From assembly GCF_017876435.1 (NCBI RefSeq), contig NZ_JAGIOA010000001.1:2356001-2420000 (forward strand): a DNA stretch of 64,000 bases. Reading direction: 5' to 3'. A model generated the notes under the pieces. It had not been told where the DNA came from, did no database searches, and worked only from the letters and a program-made list of their open reading frames with translations. Positions 8,558 to 18,932 of the stretch are shown piece after piece. Both the position numbers and the translations under genes were made by a program. The stretch is from Microbacterium phyllosphaerae (GTDB lineage Bacteria > Actinomycetota > Actinomycetes > Actinomycetales > Microbacteriaceae). Position 1 is the first letter of the stretch; the number at the start of each line of letters is the position of its first letter.

Positions 8558-9480
8558 GCGCCGGGCAGGTTGGTCGGTGGCTGCCCGGGCTTCGGCGTGA
8601 ACGCGCTGCCGATCCCCTTGAGGGCTTCGGTCAGCTCGCTCGGAATGATCCAGAGCTTGTTCGACTGTCCCTCGCTGATCTTCGGCAGCATCTGCAGGTA
8701 CTGGTAGGCCAGCAGCTTGTCGTCCGGTGCACCCTGGTGGATGGCGGTGAAGACGTTCTGGATGGCCTCGGCCTCACCCTGAGCGCGCAGGACCGCCGCT
8801 TGCTTGTCACCTTCGGCTCGCAGGATCTCGGCCTGCCGCGAACCCTCTGCCTCGAGGATCGCGGACTGCTTGGTTCCTTCGGCCGTGAGGATCGCTGCTC
8901 GGCGATCACGCTCTGCGCGCATCTGCTTCTCCATCGAGTCCTGGATGGAGATGGGCGGATCGATCGCCTTGAGCTCGACACGCCCGACGCGGATTCCCCA
9001 CTTGCCGGTGGCCTCGTCGAGAACGACGCGCAGCTGGCCGTTGATGTTGTCGCGGCTGGTGAGTGCCTCTTCGAGGTTGAGGCCACCCACGACGTTACGG
9101 AGTGTGGTCGTGGTGAGCTGCTCGACGGCGCCGAGGTAGTTCGCGATCTCGTAGGTCGCGGCCCGGGCATCCGTCACCTGGAAATACACCACGGTGTCGA
9201 TCGAGACGACGAGGTTGTCTTCCGTGATCACCGGCTGCGGCGGGAACGACACGACCTGCTCGCGCATGTCGATCAGCGGACGCAGCCGATCGATGAAGGG
9301 GACGAGGATGTTGAGTCCCGGCATGAGCGTCTTGTGGTACCGACCGAGGCGCTCGACGACACCTGCCGTCGCCTGCGGGATGATGCGGATGGATCTGGCC
9401 AGCGTGACCACCACGAAGATGATGATCGCGATGACGAGGATCCACCCGATCGCAGCGGGGATGAACGATGCGTCGTCCAA
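8554..9480 (-). CDS. SPFH/Band 7 (stomatin-like) membrane protein
   Basis: Predicted 308 aa, TTG start with AGGAGA upstream. One N-terminal membrane helix (IGWILVIAIIIFVVVTLA) is followed by the SPFH domain and a coiled, Ala/Glu-rich segment with repeated AEG-K/R-QA units (residues about 200-255). It resembles QmcA/HflK-type proteins that scaffold membrane microdomains and control membrane proteases. The neighbouring NfeD-like gene 9 nt upstream is the usual partner of bacterial stomatins. Confidence 0.92.
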   Translation of the reverse strand: MDDASFIPAAIGWILVIAIIIFVVVTLARSIRIIPQATAGVVERLGRYHKTLMPGLNILVPFIDRLRPLIDMREQVVSFPPQPVITEDNLVVSIDTVVYFQVTDARAATYEIANYLGAVEQLTTTTLRNVVGGLNLEEALTSRDNINGQLRVVLDEATGKWGIRVGRVELKAIDPPISIQDSMEKQMRAERDRRAAILTAEGTKQSAILEAEGSRQAEILRAEGDKQAAVLRAQGEAEAIQNVFTAIHQGAPDDKLLAYQYLQMLPKISEGQSNKLWIIPSELTEALKGIGSAFTPKPGQPPTNLPGA

Positions 9481-9489
9481 GAGGTTCTC

Positions 9490-9963
9490 CTAGTCGTTGA
9501 CGGGACGGACGGTGGCGGTCGCGCCGCTGATCGCGACGACCGCGATCGGGGACCCCTGCGGGATGGGCACGGGTCCGGCGGTGCGGGCTGTCCAGGTGTC
9601 GCCGTTGCTGAGCTTCACCTGGCCGGTGATCTGGGTGATGTCCTGAAGAGCGGTGCCTCGTAGTTCGAGGAGTGCATCGACGTTGGACTTCGTCGGGTCC
9701 TCGCCCCTGTGCAGCCGCTTGATCAGCGGTGGGCGCAGGAACAGGATGAACAGTGCTGCGGCCGCCGCGGCTATCAGGACCTGCACCCAGACGGGGATGC
9801 CGATGAAGTCGGTGACGAGTCCGACGGCGCTTCCGAAGCTGAGCATGAGGAAGGTGAAGTCGAGCGTCAGCATCTCGATGACGAGGAAGATGGCGATCAG
9901 GACCAGCCACCCGATCCATGCCCATTGGTCGATGAACTGAACGAATGTCGCGAAGTTGTCCAT
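9490..9963 (-). CDS. NfeD-like membrane protein
   Basis: Predicted 157 aa. Two to three hydrophobic segments between residues 15 and 75 precede a C-terminal OB-fold (LLELRGTALQDITQITGQVKL onward), which defines the short NfeD1b class lacking the serine protease domain. NfeD proteins work with SPFH proteins at the membrane. A strong AAAGGAGG lies before the ATG at 9963. It is the first gene of the operon with the SPFH and GDPD genes. Confidence 0.9.
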   Translation of the reverse strand: MDNFATFVQFIDQWAWIGWLVLIAIFLVIEMLTLDFTFLMLSFGSAVGLVTDFIGIPVWVQVLIAAAAAALFILFLRPPLIKRLHRGEDPTKSNVDALLELRGTALQDITQITGQVKLSNGDTWTARTAGPVPIPQGSPIAVVAISGATATVRPVND

Positions 9964-10083
9964 GCGGCCTCCTTTGCGGTCAACCTATCACGCGCCATCG
10001 GTCGGGTCTCGGGCCGCGGAGGCCGCCTTGATAGTCTGGAGGCGCCGTGTCATCACGGCGTTTCACGCATCAGAGGAGTCACC

Positions 10084-10848
10084 GTGACCGACGTTCTTCC
10101 CGCAGGATCCCTCGAGGGCAAGGTCGCCCTCGTCACCGGTTCGTCCCGAGGCATCGGCGCTGACACGGTCCGCTATCTCGCCGAGGCAGGCGCCGACGTC
10201 GTGATCAACTTCCGCAACAAGGCCCCGCGCGCCGAGAAGCTCGCCTCTCAGCTGCGTGAACTGGGTCGCCGTGTCCTCGTCGTCGGTGCAGACCTCACCG
10301 ACCCCGCATCCGTCGCCGAGATGTTCGACGCCGTGAAGGCGGAGTTCGGACACCTGGACGTGCTCGTGCTCAACGCATCCGGCGGCATGGAGTCCGGCAT
10401 GGCCGAGGACTACGCGCTCCTCCTGAACCGCGACGCGCAGCTCAGCGTGCTCGATGCGGCCACGCCGCTGCTCACCGAGGACGCGCGCGTGGTGTTCGTC
10501 ACGAGCCACCAGGCGCACTTCATCCGCACGACGCCCACGATGCCGGAGTACGAGCCGGTGGCACTGTCGAAGCGCGCGGGGGAGGACGCCCTCCGGGAGC
10601 GCATCCCGGGCCTGGCAGAGAAGGGGATCGGCTTCACCGTCGTCTCCGGCGACATGATCGAGGGAACCATCACGGCGACACTCCTCGAGCGTGCCAACCC
10701 CGGCGCGATCGCCGAGCGCCGCGAGTCCGCGGGCAAGCTCTACAACGTGTCCGAGTTCGCAGCCGAGGTCGCACGCGCCGCGGTCGACCCGGTGCCGACG
10801 GACAACACGCGTCTCGTCGGCGACGTGAGCGCCTTCGCTGCCGAGTGA
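10084..10848 (+). CDS. SDR-family oxidoreductase with an altered active site
   Basis: Predicted 254 aa from a GTG with AGGAGTCACC upstream; the frame is open much further 5' but no coding signal supports it. The NAD(P)-binding glycine motif TGSSRGIG and an ADLTDP segment mark a classical short-chain dehydrogenase fold. The catalytic Ser is probably in VTSHQAH. The expected YxxxK is missing: the candidate Lys sits in LSKRAGEDAL, with Val where Tyr should be, and the nearest Tyr seven residues before. The reaction is therefore uncertain. It stands alone, with a strong terminator after it. Confidence 0.85.
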   Translation: MTDVLPAGSLEGKVALVTGSSRGIGADTVRYLAEAGADVVINFRNKAPRAEKLASQLRELGRRVLVVGADLTDPASVAEMFDAVKAEFGHLDVLVLNASGGMESGMAEDYALLLNRDAQLSVLDAATPLLTEDARVVFVTSHQAHFIRTTPTMPEYEPVALSKRAGEDALRERIPGLAEKGIGFTVVSGDMIEGTITATLLERANPGAIAERRESAGKLYNVSEFAAEVARAAVDPVPTDNTRLVGDVSAFAAE

Positions 10849-10862
10849 CCCGCTGACACAGA

Positions 10863-10896
10863 AAGAGGGCCCCGTCCTGATGGACGGGGCCCTCTT
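10863..10896. terminator. Bidirectional rho-independent terminator
   Basis: A perfect 15-bp inverted repeat with a TGAT loop lies between the stops of the convergent SDR and DUF308 genes. The plus strand ends in CTCTTCCTG and the minus strand in an equivalent T-rich run, so it can serve both. Confidence 0.9.
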
Positions 10897-10907
10897 CCTG
10901 TCTGCTG

Positions 10908-11507
10908 TCAGTTCGCGGTGTCGGCGTTGACCGACGCGACGAAGTTCTTCGCGTCCTTGCCGAGCGTGATCGCACGGACGATCTGAACGATGCCCAGGAC
11001 GACCAGCGAGATGCCGAGCACCAGCCACAGGACGGCGGCGGCGTAGAGCGGCGAGAAGAGCACGACGATACCCGCGATGATGCTGAGCAACGCGTACAGG
11101 AGCGTCCAGACGCGCGAGCCGTCCTGTCCGAGCAGCGACAGGGCGACCACGCCGTCGACGATCCAGCTGATGCCGATGAAGATGACCACGACGAGCGCGA
11201 GTGTCGCTGCGGCGACGCCCAGGTTCGCGAAGGCGATGACGCCGGCGACGATGTAGAGCAGGCCGAGCACGATGTGTCCGGCGCGAGCCCAACCGCCCTT
11301 GACCTTCGAGAAGATCCCGAGGCCGATGTAGACGAGACCGGCGACGACGAGGTAGGACGCGAAGATGGCGGTGACGATCACCGCGGACTTGAGCGGCCAG
11401 ACGAGCAGGATGATGCCGGCGATCAGTGCGATGACTCCGGATACCGCCAGGACGACCCGGATGGATTTGAAGAGCGACTTCGCTTCGGAAGCGAGGGGAG
11501 TGGCCAT
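10908..11507 (-). CDS. DUF308/HdeD-family membrane protein
   Basis: Predicted 199 aa with six membrane helices in three similar pairs, an arrangement of DUF308 repeats (VVLAVSGVIALIAGIILLVWP, IVLGLLYIVAGVIAFANLG, LLYALLSIIAGIVVLFSP). HdeD-family members are linked to acid resistance in enterobacteria, but the molecular role in actinobacteria is unknown. It is a single gene, converging on the SDR gene across the terminator. Confidence 0.88.
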   Translation of the reverse strand: MATPLASEAKSLFKSIRVVLAVSGVIALIAGIILLVWPLKSAVIVTAIFASYLVVAGLVYIGLGIFSKVKGGWARAGHIVLGLLYIVAGVIAFANLGVAAATLALVVVIFIGISWIVDGVVALSLLGQDGSRVWTLLYALLSIIAGIVVLFSPLYAAAVLWLVLGISLVVLGIVQIVRAITLGKDAKNFVASVNADTAN

Positions 11508-11646
11508 GGTGGGGGACCCTTTCTGAGAAATTCCTGTGAGGGATGATCACAGAGTAGCGCTGTCCGGGTGGGGATGGGGGAGCGAGTCCTCCGCGGTATC
11601 TCAGAAGCACATACCGCGTGATGAAGCGTCATGGCAGGATCTATTC

Positions 11647-12087
11647 GTGACTCCTGACGACGACGCCCGTCTCCGCGAGCTCGTCGTCATGCGCAAGGTG
11701 CGCGACCGTATCGACCGCGAGTACGCGAAGCCCCTCGATGTCGAAGCACTCGCGAAGGGGGTGCACATGTCGGCAGGTCACCTCAGCCGTCGATTCCGAG
11801 AGGCATACGGCGAGTCTCCGTACTCCTATCTGATGACCCGTCGGATCGAGCGGGCCATGGCGCTGCTGCGCCGAGGCGACCTCTCGGTCACGGAGGTGTG
11901 CTTCGAAGTGGGGTCCTCGTCGCTCGGCACCTTCAGCACCCGATTCACCGAGCTCGTCGGTGTCTCACCCAGCGTGTACCGTGAACGCGCGACCAACGTC
12001 GACGGCATCCCGACGGTGCACGCGAAGCAGGTCATCAGACCGATCAGGAATCAAGAAGCACCCCGCACCGACGCACATCTAGCCTGA
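11647..12087 (+). CDS. AraC-family helix-turn-helix regulator
   Basis: Predicted 146 aa from a GTG at 11647 with GGCAGGA upstream; the longer frame from 11536 lacks support. Both AraC HTH motifs are present: DVEALAKGVHMSAGHLSRRF and a second ending in FTELVGVSPSVYRER. No effector domain is attached. It lies 4 nt before a VOC gene and a UvrA-like gene, so it probably controls this small operon. Similar stand-alone AraC DNA-binding proteins precede VOC/UvrA-like pairs in other actinobacteria, as far as I recall. Confidence 0.88.
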   Translation: MTPDDDARLRELVVMRKVRDRIDREYAKPLDVEALAKGVHMSAGHLSRRFREAYGESPYSYLMTRRIERAMALLRRGDLSVTEVCFEVGSSSLGTFSTRFTELVGVSPSVYRERATNVDGIPTVHAKQVIRPIRNQEAPRTDAHLA

Positions 12088-12091
12088 ACCC

Positions 12092-12502
12092 ATGAAGATC
12101 AGCATCCACTACGCATTCCTTCCGCACACGGATGCCGAGGCAGCCCTCGGCTTCTATCGCGACGCCCTCGGCTTCGAGGTGCGCAACGACGTCGGCTACG
12201 ACGGGTTGCGATGGCTCACCGTCGGCCCCGAGAATCAGCCCGAGACGTCGATCGTGCTGCATCCGCCGGCAACCGACCCGGGGATCACCGACGCCGAGAG
12301 GCAGACGATCCTCGAGCTCATCGCGAAGGGCAGCTACACGGCGCTCACCCTCGCGAGCGACGACCTCGACGGGCTCTTCGAGCGCTTGGTCGAGCAGGGT
12401 GCCGACGTCGTGCAGGAGCCCATGGATCAGCCGTACGGAGTGCGCGACTGCGCCTTCCGCGATCCCGCAGGCAACCTTCTCCGCATCAACCAGGCCGGCT
12501 GA
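12092..12502 (+). CDS. VOC (glyoxalase/bleomycin resistance) family protein
   Basis: Predicted 136 aa. The paired beta-alpha-beta-beta-beta fold is recognisable from MKISIHYAFLPHTDAEAALGFYRDALGFEV at the start and DCAFRDPAGNLLRINQ at the end. VOC proteins bind metals or sequester small molecules such as bleomycin. The substrate is not predictable. Position between the AraC regulator (4 nt gap) and a UvrA-like ATPase (27 nt) suggests a drug-response role. Confidence 0.9.
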   Translation: MKISIHYAFLPHTDAEAALGFYRDALGFEVRNDVGYDGLRWLTVGPENQPETSIVLHPPATDPGITDAERQTILELIAKGSYTALTLASDDLDGLFERLVEQGADVVQEPMDQPYGVRDCAFRDPAGNLLRINQAG

Positions 12503-12529
12503 CACCGGCTGAGAACACTGAGGACCACC

Positions 12530-14871
<2,342 letters not shown>

Positions 14872-14878
<7 letters not shown>

Positions 14879-14897
14879 GTCGGGGCCCGATCAGGCG
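14872..14897. terminator. Possible terminator hairpin between convergent genes
   Basis: Nested arms CGCCT/AGGCG and TCGGG/CCCGA sit at the end of the UvrA-like gene, facing the methyltransferase gene. There is no T-run, so termination is only suggested. Confidence 0.35.
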
Positions 14898-14919
14898 ACG
14901 TCGGAGAAGGCCGTGTCCG

Positions 14920-15765
14920 TCAGTCCTTGCGGGCGACGATCGTGAACGTGCAGGGGATGAGGTTTCGCTCAGCCTCCGGCCACGCGTAGCCGCGGGGGAC
15001 CTCGACCATTCGGGGGCTGAACCGCCACGGGAGCGTTCGTCCCTCATCGAAGTGGACGAGACGAAGGCCTGCGCGAAGCAGTGCGCCGAGGATCTCGGAC
15101 AGAGGGTGCGGCCACTCGTACGTCCTCGAATGCGCGACCGTGCCGTCACCCGCATAGGTGGACTCGTCGTCCCACTGCTGCGCGCGGCCGTCTCCGAAGT
15201 ACGGGTAGCGCGTCGTGAGTTCCTGCGCATCCTCGTCGAGGGCGAGAAGTGCGGGATGCCCGTCGCGGATGAAGAACGTTCCGCCCGGACGCAGCAGTGC
15301 GACGATCTGAGCTGCCCAGCGATCGAGGTCCTCGAGCCAGCAGATCGTGCCGATGCTCGTGTACACGACGTCGAAGTCGCCCGACACCGCGCTGCGCGCG
15401 TCGAGAACGTCCGTTTCCACCCAGGTGGCGGCGACCTGCGCGCGGTCGGCGAGCGCGGCCGCGACGCGCAGCGCGGGCGTTGAGAAGTCGACGCCTGTGA
15501 CGACCGCCCCGGAACGCGCCCACGAGATCGTGTCGGTGCCGATGTGACACTGCAGGTGGCACAGGTCGAGCCCGGTGAGAGTGTCGCCGGGCAGGAATCG
15601 GCTGAGCACAGGCAGGTCGTCAGTCACGACGTCACTGATGTGCGTCGTGTCGTCGAACGCATCCAGCCCGTACGCCGCTTCGTGCAGTGGCACGCGGTCA
15701 TCCCAGTTCTGGAGGTTGGCTCCGCGTGCGGCTTCCCAGTCGATCTCGACGTTGCTTCCGTTCAC
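14920..15765 (-). CDS. Class I SAM-dependent methyltransferase
   Basis: Predicted 281 aa, GTG start. The SAM-binding motif is visible as LTGLDLCHLQCHIGTDTISW with GVDFS for the ribose-binding acidic residue; a later motif, LLRPGGTFFIRD, closes the Rossmann-like core. The first 50 residues (NLQNWDDRVPLHEAAYGL) are typical of a common actinobacterial small-molecule methyltransferase group. The substrate is unknown. It stands alone at the left side of the accessory block. Confidence 0.9.
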   Translation of the reverse strand: MNGSNVEIDWEAARGANLQNWDDRVPLHEAAYGLDAFDDTTHISDVVTDDLPVLSRFLPGDTLTGLDLCHLQCHIGTDTISWARSGAVVTGVDFSTPALRVAAALADRAQVAATWVETDVLDARSAVSGDFDVVYTSIGTICWLEDLDRWAAQIVALLRPGGTFFIRDGHPALLALDEDAQELTTRYPYFGDGRAQQWDDESTYAGDGTVAHSRTYEWPHPLSEILGALLRAGLRLVHFDEGRTLPWRFSPRMVEVPRGYAWPEAERNLIPCTFTIVARKD

Positions 15766-16357
15766 GCCTCGAGCCTAGCGAGGCCTCCGTTCGGCATGAA
15801 CACGGTAACGCCGATAATGCACATTATGTCAGAACAGGCGGAAAGCGACTCCCCTCCGCAGGGCTCTGCTGAGCAGAAATGTCCTCGCTGATGATCCTCT
15901 CTGCACGGGCGACGCCGTCATCCGGTCGGTACTCGACCATGTCTCCTGGTGGGTGATGGCATGGTCCCGGTCAATCGTGAACGACACCGGTGCGCCGTCG
16001 CGCAGCTCGAAGTCACCTGCGCAAGCCGATCTCACTTGGGGTCTCTCAGTTTTCGCACGGTGAGGCGACCTGCCCGGTGCGTCGAAGCGAGAATCGCGGC
16101 CTGGGTAGGTGAGCGGCGAGCCGGTTATCTCTGGGACTGCCGCAGTATCGAGTGCCGACGGCTCTGAACGTGTAGGCGCCCGTCTGGGAGGACTGGCGCC
16201 GTCACCACTCCCCCAGTCAAGTTCTCAGATTCTGGAGGCGGTGACGTGCGAACCACGGCACAACCGCCTCCGTCAGCATCGAGGACAGCCGAACTCGCGT
16301 GCTCCGGTTCTGACGTCACCGAAAGTGCTGCCTGTGATGTCGCGTCGTCCGCGAGTC
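15766..16357. other. Intergenic stretch without a convincing gene
   Basis: The 592 nt between the methyltransferase start and the adh stop hold only short open frames. One minus-strand frame at about 15831-15947 gives a 38-residue peptide (start MVEYRPDDGVARAERIISED) behind AGGAGAC, but the spacing to the start is poor and no family is recognised. I see no operator box, tRNA or repeat. It may be the left edge of the inserted block. Confidence 0.5.
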
Positions 16358-17416
16358 CTATCGAGGCCCCAGAGCGGGTTCGCGAACCGGAACGACGTCC
16401 GCGGTGTGGAATTGAAAGACGAGACGTGCTGGCACCGTGCCGGCGAGCACCTCCTCAACCGAGGAGTTCACGCTCTGAAGTTCGCGTGTCTCGGTGACCA
16501 CCCGAGTCCTCCCTGCGGCATGCAGCGCGAACACCTCGGCGAGGTCCTGTCTGGTTCCGACGATCGAGCCGATGATACTGATCCCCTTCAAGACGGTGTC
16601 GAAGACCGGCACGGTCAGCTCCCCTCCGGCTGGCAGCGAGACGAGCACCAGTCTGCCTCCGCGATTCAGCGAGTCGAATGCCTGGTTGAAGACTGCAGGC
16701 GCGACGGCGAGGACCACGACGACGTCGGCTCCGCCGAGATCCCGGATCGCCTGAACCGGATCCGTCTCCCGCGCGTTGATGACATCGTCCGCGCCGAGGG
16801 CTATGGCCAGGTCGAGCTTCTCGGCAGTGACATCCACCGCGACGACTTTCGCGCCGACCAGGCGTGCGTACTGGACCGCGAGGTGCCCGAGTCCACCGAC
16901 ACCGAAGATGGCGACTGTCTCTCCGGGTGTGACGCGTGCATTCTTTATCGCCGCATAAGTCGTGACTCCGGCACAGGTGAGAGGTGCGGCGTCGAGGGCG
17001 CTGACGCCGTCAGGAACGGGAGTGGCGAAGCGCGCGTCGGCGAGCATGTACTCGCCGAATCCTCCGTCGACGGCGTAGCCGTTGTTGTACTGGTGTTCGC
17101 AGAGGTTCTCTCGGCCGCTGACGCAGTAGCGGCAGTCACCGCACGCGTGGCCGAGCCAGGGCATCGCCACGCGCTGGCCGATCGTCCGGGTGGTGACGCC
17201 GCTTCCGATCTGCTCGATGATCCCCACGCCTTCGTGGCCCGGGACCAGAGGCAGGTTCGGCTTCACGGGCCAATCTCCGCGCATCGCGTGGATGTCGGTG
17301 TGACAGAGTCCGCACGTTTCCAAGCGAACCAGGACCTGGCCGGCACCGGGCTGTGGGATCGGACGCTCGTCCACGTGCGCCGGTGAACCGAACTCTGAGA
17401 CAACTGCTGCTCGCAT
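16358..17416 (-). CDS. adhP: Zinc-dependent alcohol dehydrogenase
   Basis: Predicted 352 aa. It is a medium-chain dehydrogenase. Catalytic zinc ligands are visible in GLCHTD (Cys38) and GHEG, the structural zinc in CGDCRYCVSGRENLC, and the NAD-binding motif in GVGGLGHLAVQYA. It matches propanol-preferring AdhP enzymes that interconvert alcohols and aldehydes with NAD. Two ATGs lie in tandem; 17416 is preferred because AAGGAGGA is otherwise too close. A DosR-like box at 17476-17489 predicts a start of transcription near 17441 with AAGACT as -10, so it fits as a regulon member for fermentative NADH recycling. Confidence 0.92.
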   Translation of the reverse strand: MRAAVVSEFGSPAHVDERPIPQPGAGQVLVRLETCGLCHTDIHAMRGDWPVKPNLPLVPGHEGVGIIEQIGSGVTTRTIGQRVAMPWLGHACGDCRYCVSGRENLCEHQYNNGYAVDGGFGEYMLADARFATPVPDGVSALDAAPLTCAGVTTYAAIKNARVTPGETVAIFGVGGLGHLAVQYARLVGAKVVAVDVTAEKLDLAIALGADDVINARETDPVQAIRDLGGADVVVVLAVAPAVFNQAFDSLNRGGRLVLVSLPAGGELTVPVFDTVLKGISIIGSIVGTRQDLAEVFALHAAGRTRVVTETRELQSVNSSVEEVLAGTVPARLVFQFHTADVVPVREPALGPR

Positions 17417-17475
17417 CATTCCTCCTTGACGGGATGGGTACGCTCGAAGTCTTTCGCTGTGCAGGCGCACTGGTC

Positions 17476-17489
17476 GGGTCGAAGGTCCT
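17476..17489 (-). promoter_or_regulatory. DosR-like operator box 1 (adhP)
   Basis: GGGTCGAAGGTCCT on the plus strand, read by adhP as AGGACCTTCGACCC. The centre is 41.5 bp from a predicted transcription start at 17441, with -10 AAGACT and a 25-nt leader containing AAGGAGGA. Confidence 0.8.
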
Positions 17490-17525
17490 TCGCCGCAGCG
17501 TCGACGAAGCTGCTGATCTCATGTA

Positions 17526-17987
17526 TCAGGCCGACATCGCGTGCGCAGCTGCATGGTGCTCCGTGATCTGAACTTGCTGCTCTTGATCGGGCACCTGAGC
17601 CGGCCACCCCATCTCCCGTTCGATTCGGAGTCTGAGAGTGTCCGCTGCGGAAGGTTCGCCGTGGGTGACGTATACGGCCTGGGGCGGATGAGGAGCACGC
17701 TTCATCCATGCGATGAGCTCGTCGGCATCCGCATGAGCTGACATCGCATCGATCATCGCGACCTCGGCCCGGATCGGCACATCGTTACCGAAGATCCGGA
17801 GAGACCGTTCCCCCGCAAGAAGTCGAGCGCCGCGTGTGCCCCCGGCCTGACAGCCGGTCAGGACGATGGTGTTGCGGTGCTCGGGTCCGCAGGCGCGGAG
17901 ATGGTGCAAGATTCGTCCGCCGTCGAGCATCCCGCTCGCGGAGACGATGATCATGGGACCGCCGCGCCTGGCGCGTAGTCGTGGCGT
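17526..17987 (-). pseudogene. Truncated beta-CASP metallo-beta-lactamase nuclease remnant
   Basis: About 150 residues survive, starting from the beta-CASP segment (GPMIIVSASGMLDGGRILHHL) and ending with the RMMBL part (SAHADADELIAWM). The N-terminal two thirds, with the HxHxDH zinc site, are absent. Full proteins of this RNA-processing family run to about 450 aa. The frame continues upstream of the ATG at 17954 directly to the flavodoxin stop, so a deletion probably joined the two genes in frame. No ribosome-binding site precedes the ATG. Catalysis is not expected. It could still be translated from the flavodoxin mRNA. Confidence 0.75.
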
Positions 17988-18569
17988 TCACGTGTGCACT
18001 CGTGTCGATGGGCCTGTCAGTGCCCGCGCGGTTGCCGCAATCTCACGGCCCCAGCGCAGTGCGCGGTCATGCTGGTCCGGGAGAAGACGACTGTCCTTGT
18101 CCACGAGGAAGCTCTCCGCTGCGAGAACCTCGCGCAGCCCGTGCTTCTTCAAACGCTTCCCGATCGCGGATGACGCAGCACCGGTGAAGATGCGTGGCAT
18201 GTCGACACGGGTATCGAATGCCACGTAGCCGTGTCGTGCGGCGGGCGGTAGCTCGATCCACTCTCGGACTCCTGTGGTCAGACTCCCGCTCTCGAGCGCC
18301 AGGTGCCTCGAGGGATTGAGCGCCCATCGTTCGGCTTCTGTGCGTGATGCCGGGCTGCTCAACGAGTGTGCGTGGGTGGGAGCTCCCACCACGAGGACAT
18401 CGCATTCTGGGAGCGCGGCTGCTTTCGCGACGGGCACGACGGAAACCGGCATGTGCTGTTCCCGGATGCCGTCCGCGATCGTTTCCGCGATGAGACGAGT
18501 GTTCCCGAACAGCGATTCGTAGACGATCGTGATCATCGGCCCCGGGCTGGGTGAGCTGGTCGCTGTCAC
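17988..18569 (-). CDS. Flavodoxin-domain protein
   Basis: Predicted 193 aa, GTG start. The flavodoxin FMN phosphate-binding loop is seen as MITIVYESLFGNTRLIAETIA, and VLVVGAPTHAHSLSSP matches the second flavin loop. It is likely a cytoplasmic one- or two-electron carrier or quinone-protecting flavoprotein. The GTG overlaps the stop of a 39-aa upstream ORF (GTGA), so translation is coupled. Two DosR-like boxes lie upstream of that ORF. Redox carriers are common in dormancy regulons. The partner is unknown. Confidence 0.88.
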   Translation of the reverse strand: MTATSSPSPGPMITIVYESLFGNTRLIAETIADGIREQHMPVSVVPVAKAAALPECDVLVVGAPTHAHSLSSPASRTEAERWALNPSRHLALESGSLTTGVREWIELPPAARHGYVAFDTRVDMPRIFTGAASSAIGKRLKKHGLREVLAAESFLVDKDSRLLPDQHDRALRWGREIAATARALTGPSTRVHT

Positions 18570-18685
18570 GATTCCTTCTCCTCGCGCTTCAGAGCGGTGA
18601 TGTCGATGGGCCGGGTCGGCGGGAGTGCCAGGTCAGCGGGGCCCACCTGCAGCGGTGGAAGGACGGCGAAGATCGAGTTGTTCAT
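18566..18685 (-). CDS. 39-aa small ORF upstream of the flavodoxin gene
   Basis: The ATG at 18683-18685 is preceded by AAGGAGCACT, a strong site at good spacing, and the frame ends in a TGA that overlaps the flavodoxin GTG. The peptide begins MNNSIFAVLPPLQVGPADLA and ends ITALKREEKES. It is Pro/Leu-rich with a charged tail, and no domain is recognised. A predicted DosR-driven transcript from about 18715 would give it a 30-nt leader. It may be a real small protein, perhaps a flavodoxin partner, or a leader for translational control. The ribosome-binding site and coupling are direct evidence; function is unknown. Confidence 0.65.
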   Translation of the reverse strand: MNNSIFAVLPPLQVGPADLALPPTRPIDITALKREEKES

Positions 18686-18749
18686 AGTGCTCCTTCAGCG
18701 ATGTGATTTTCCCTCCTTCCAACGTTTCCTCTCACGAACTCGCCGGGCA

Positions 18750-18763
18750 GGGCCGAAGGTCCC
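18750..18763 (-). promoter_or_regulatory. DosR-like operator box 2 (small ORF-flavodoxin operon)
   Basis: GGGCCGAAGGTCCC on the plus strand. It predicts transcription from about 18715 with AAACGT as -10, giving a 30-nt leader with a ribosome-binding site for the 39-aa ORF. Confidence 0.8.
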
Positions 18764-18782
18764 CCGGCGAAATGGTGAGGCC

Positions 18783-18796
18783 AGGACCTTGGGCCC
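18783..18796. promoter_or_regulatory. DosR-like operator box 3
   Basis: AGGACCTTGGGCCC, centred 33 bp from box 2. It may be a second upstream site for the flavodoxin operon. Facing the other way, its centre lies 43.5 bp before an ATG at 18833, with GACGTT as a possible -10. Confidence 0.7.
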
Positions 18797-18932
18797 GGGC
18801 CTTCTGCGCCACAGAGGGCTGACGTTCGACGAATGACTATGGGAGCGCGGGAGGTCAACACAGCCGACGTCGATCAGGCGACTGCGATCGATCGATTCGC
18901 GGGAGCGTTCGGCCGAGCCGACGGACGCCTGA

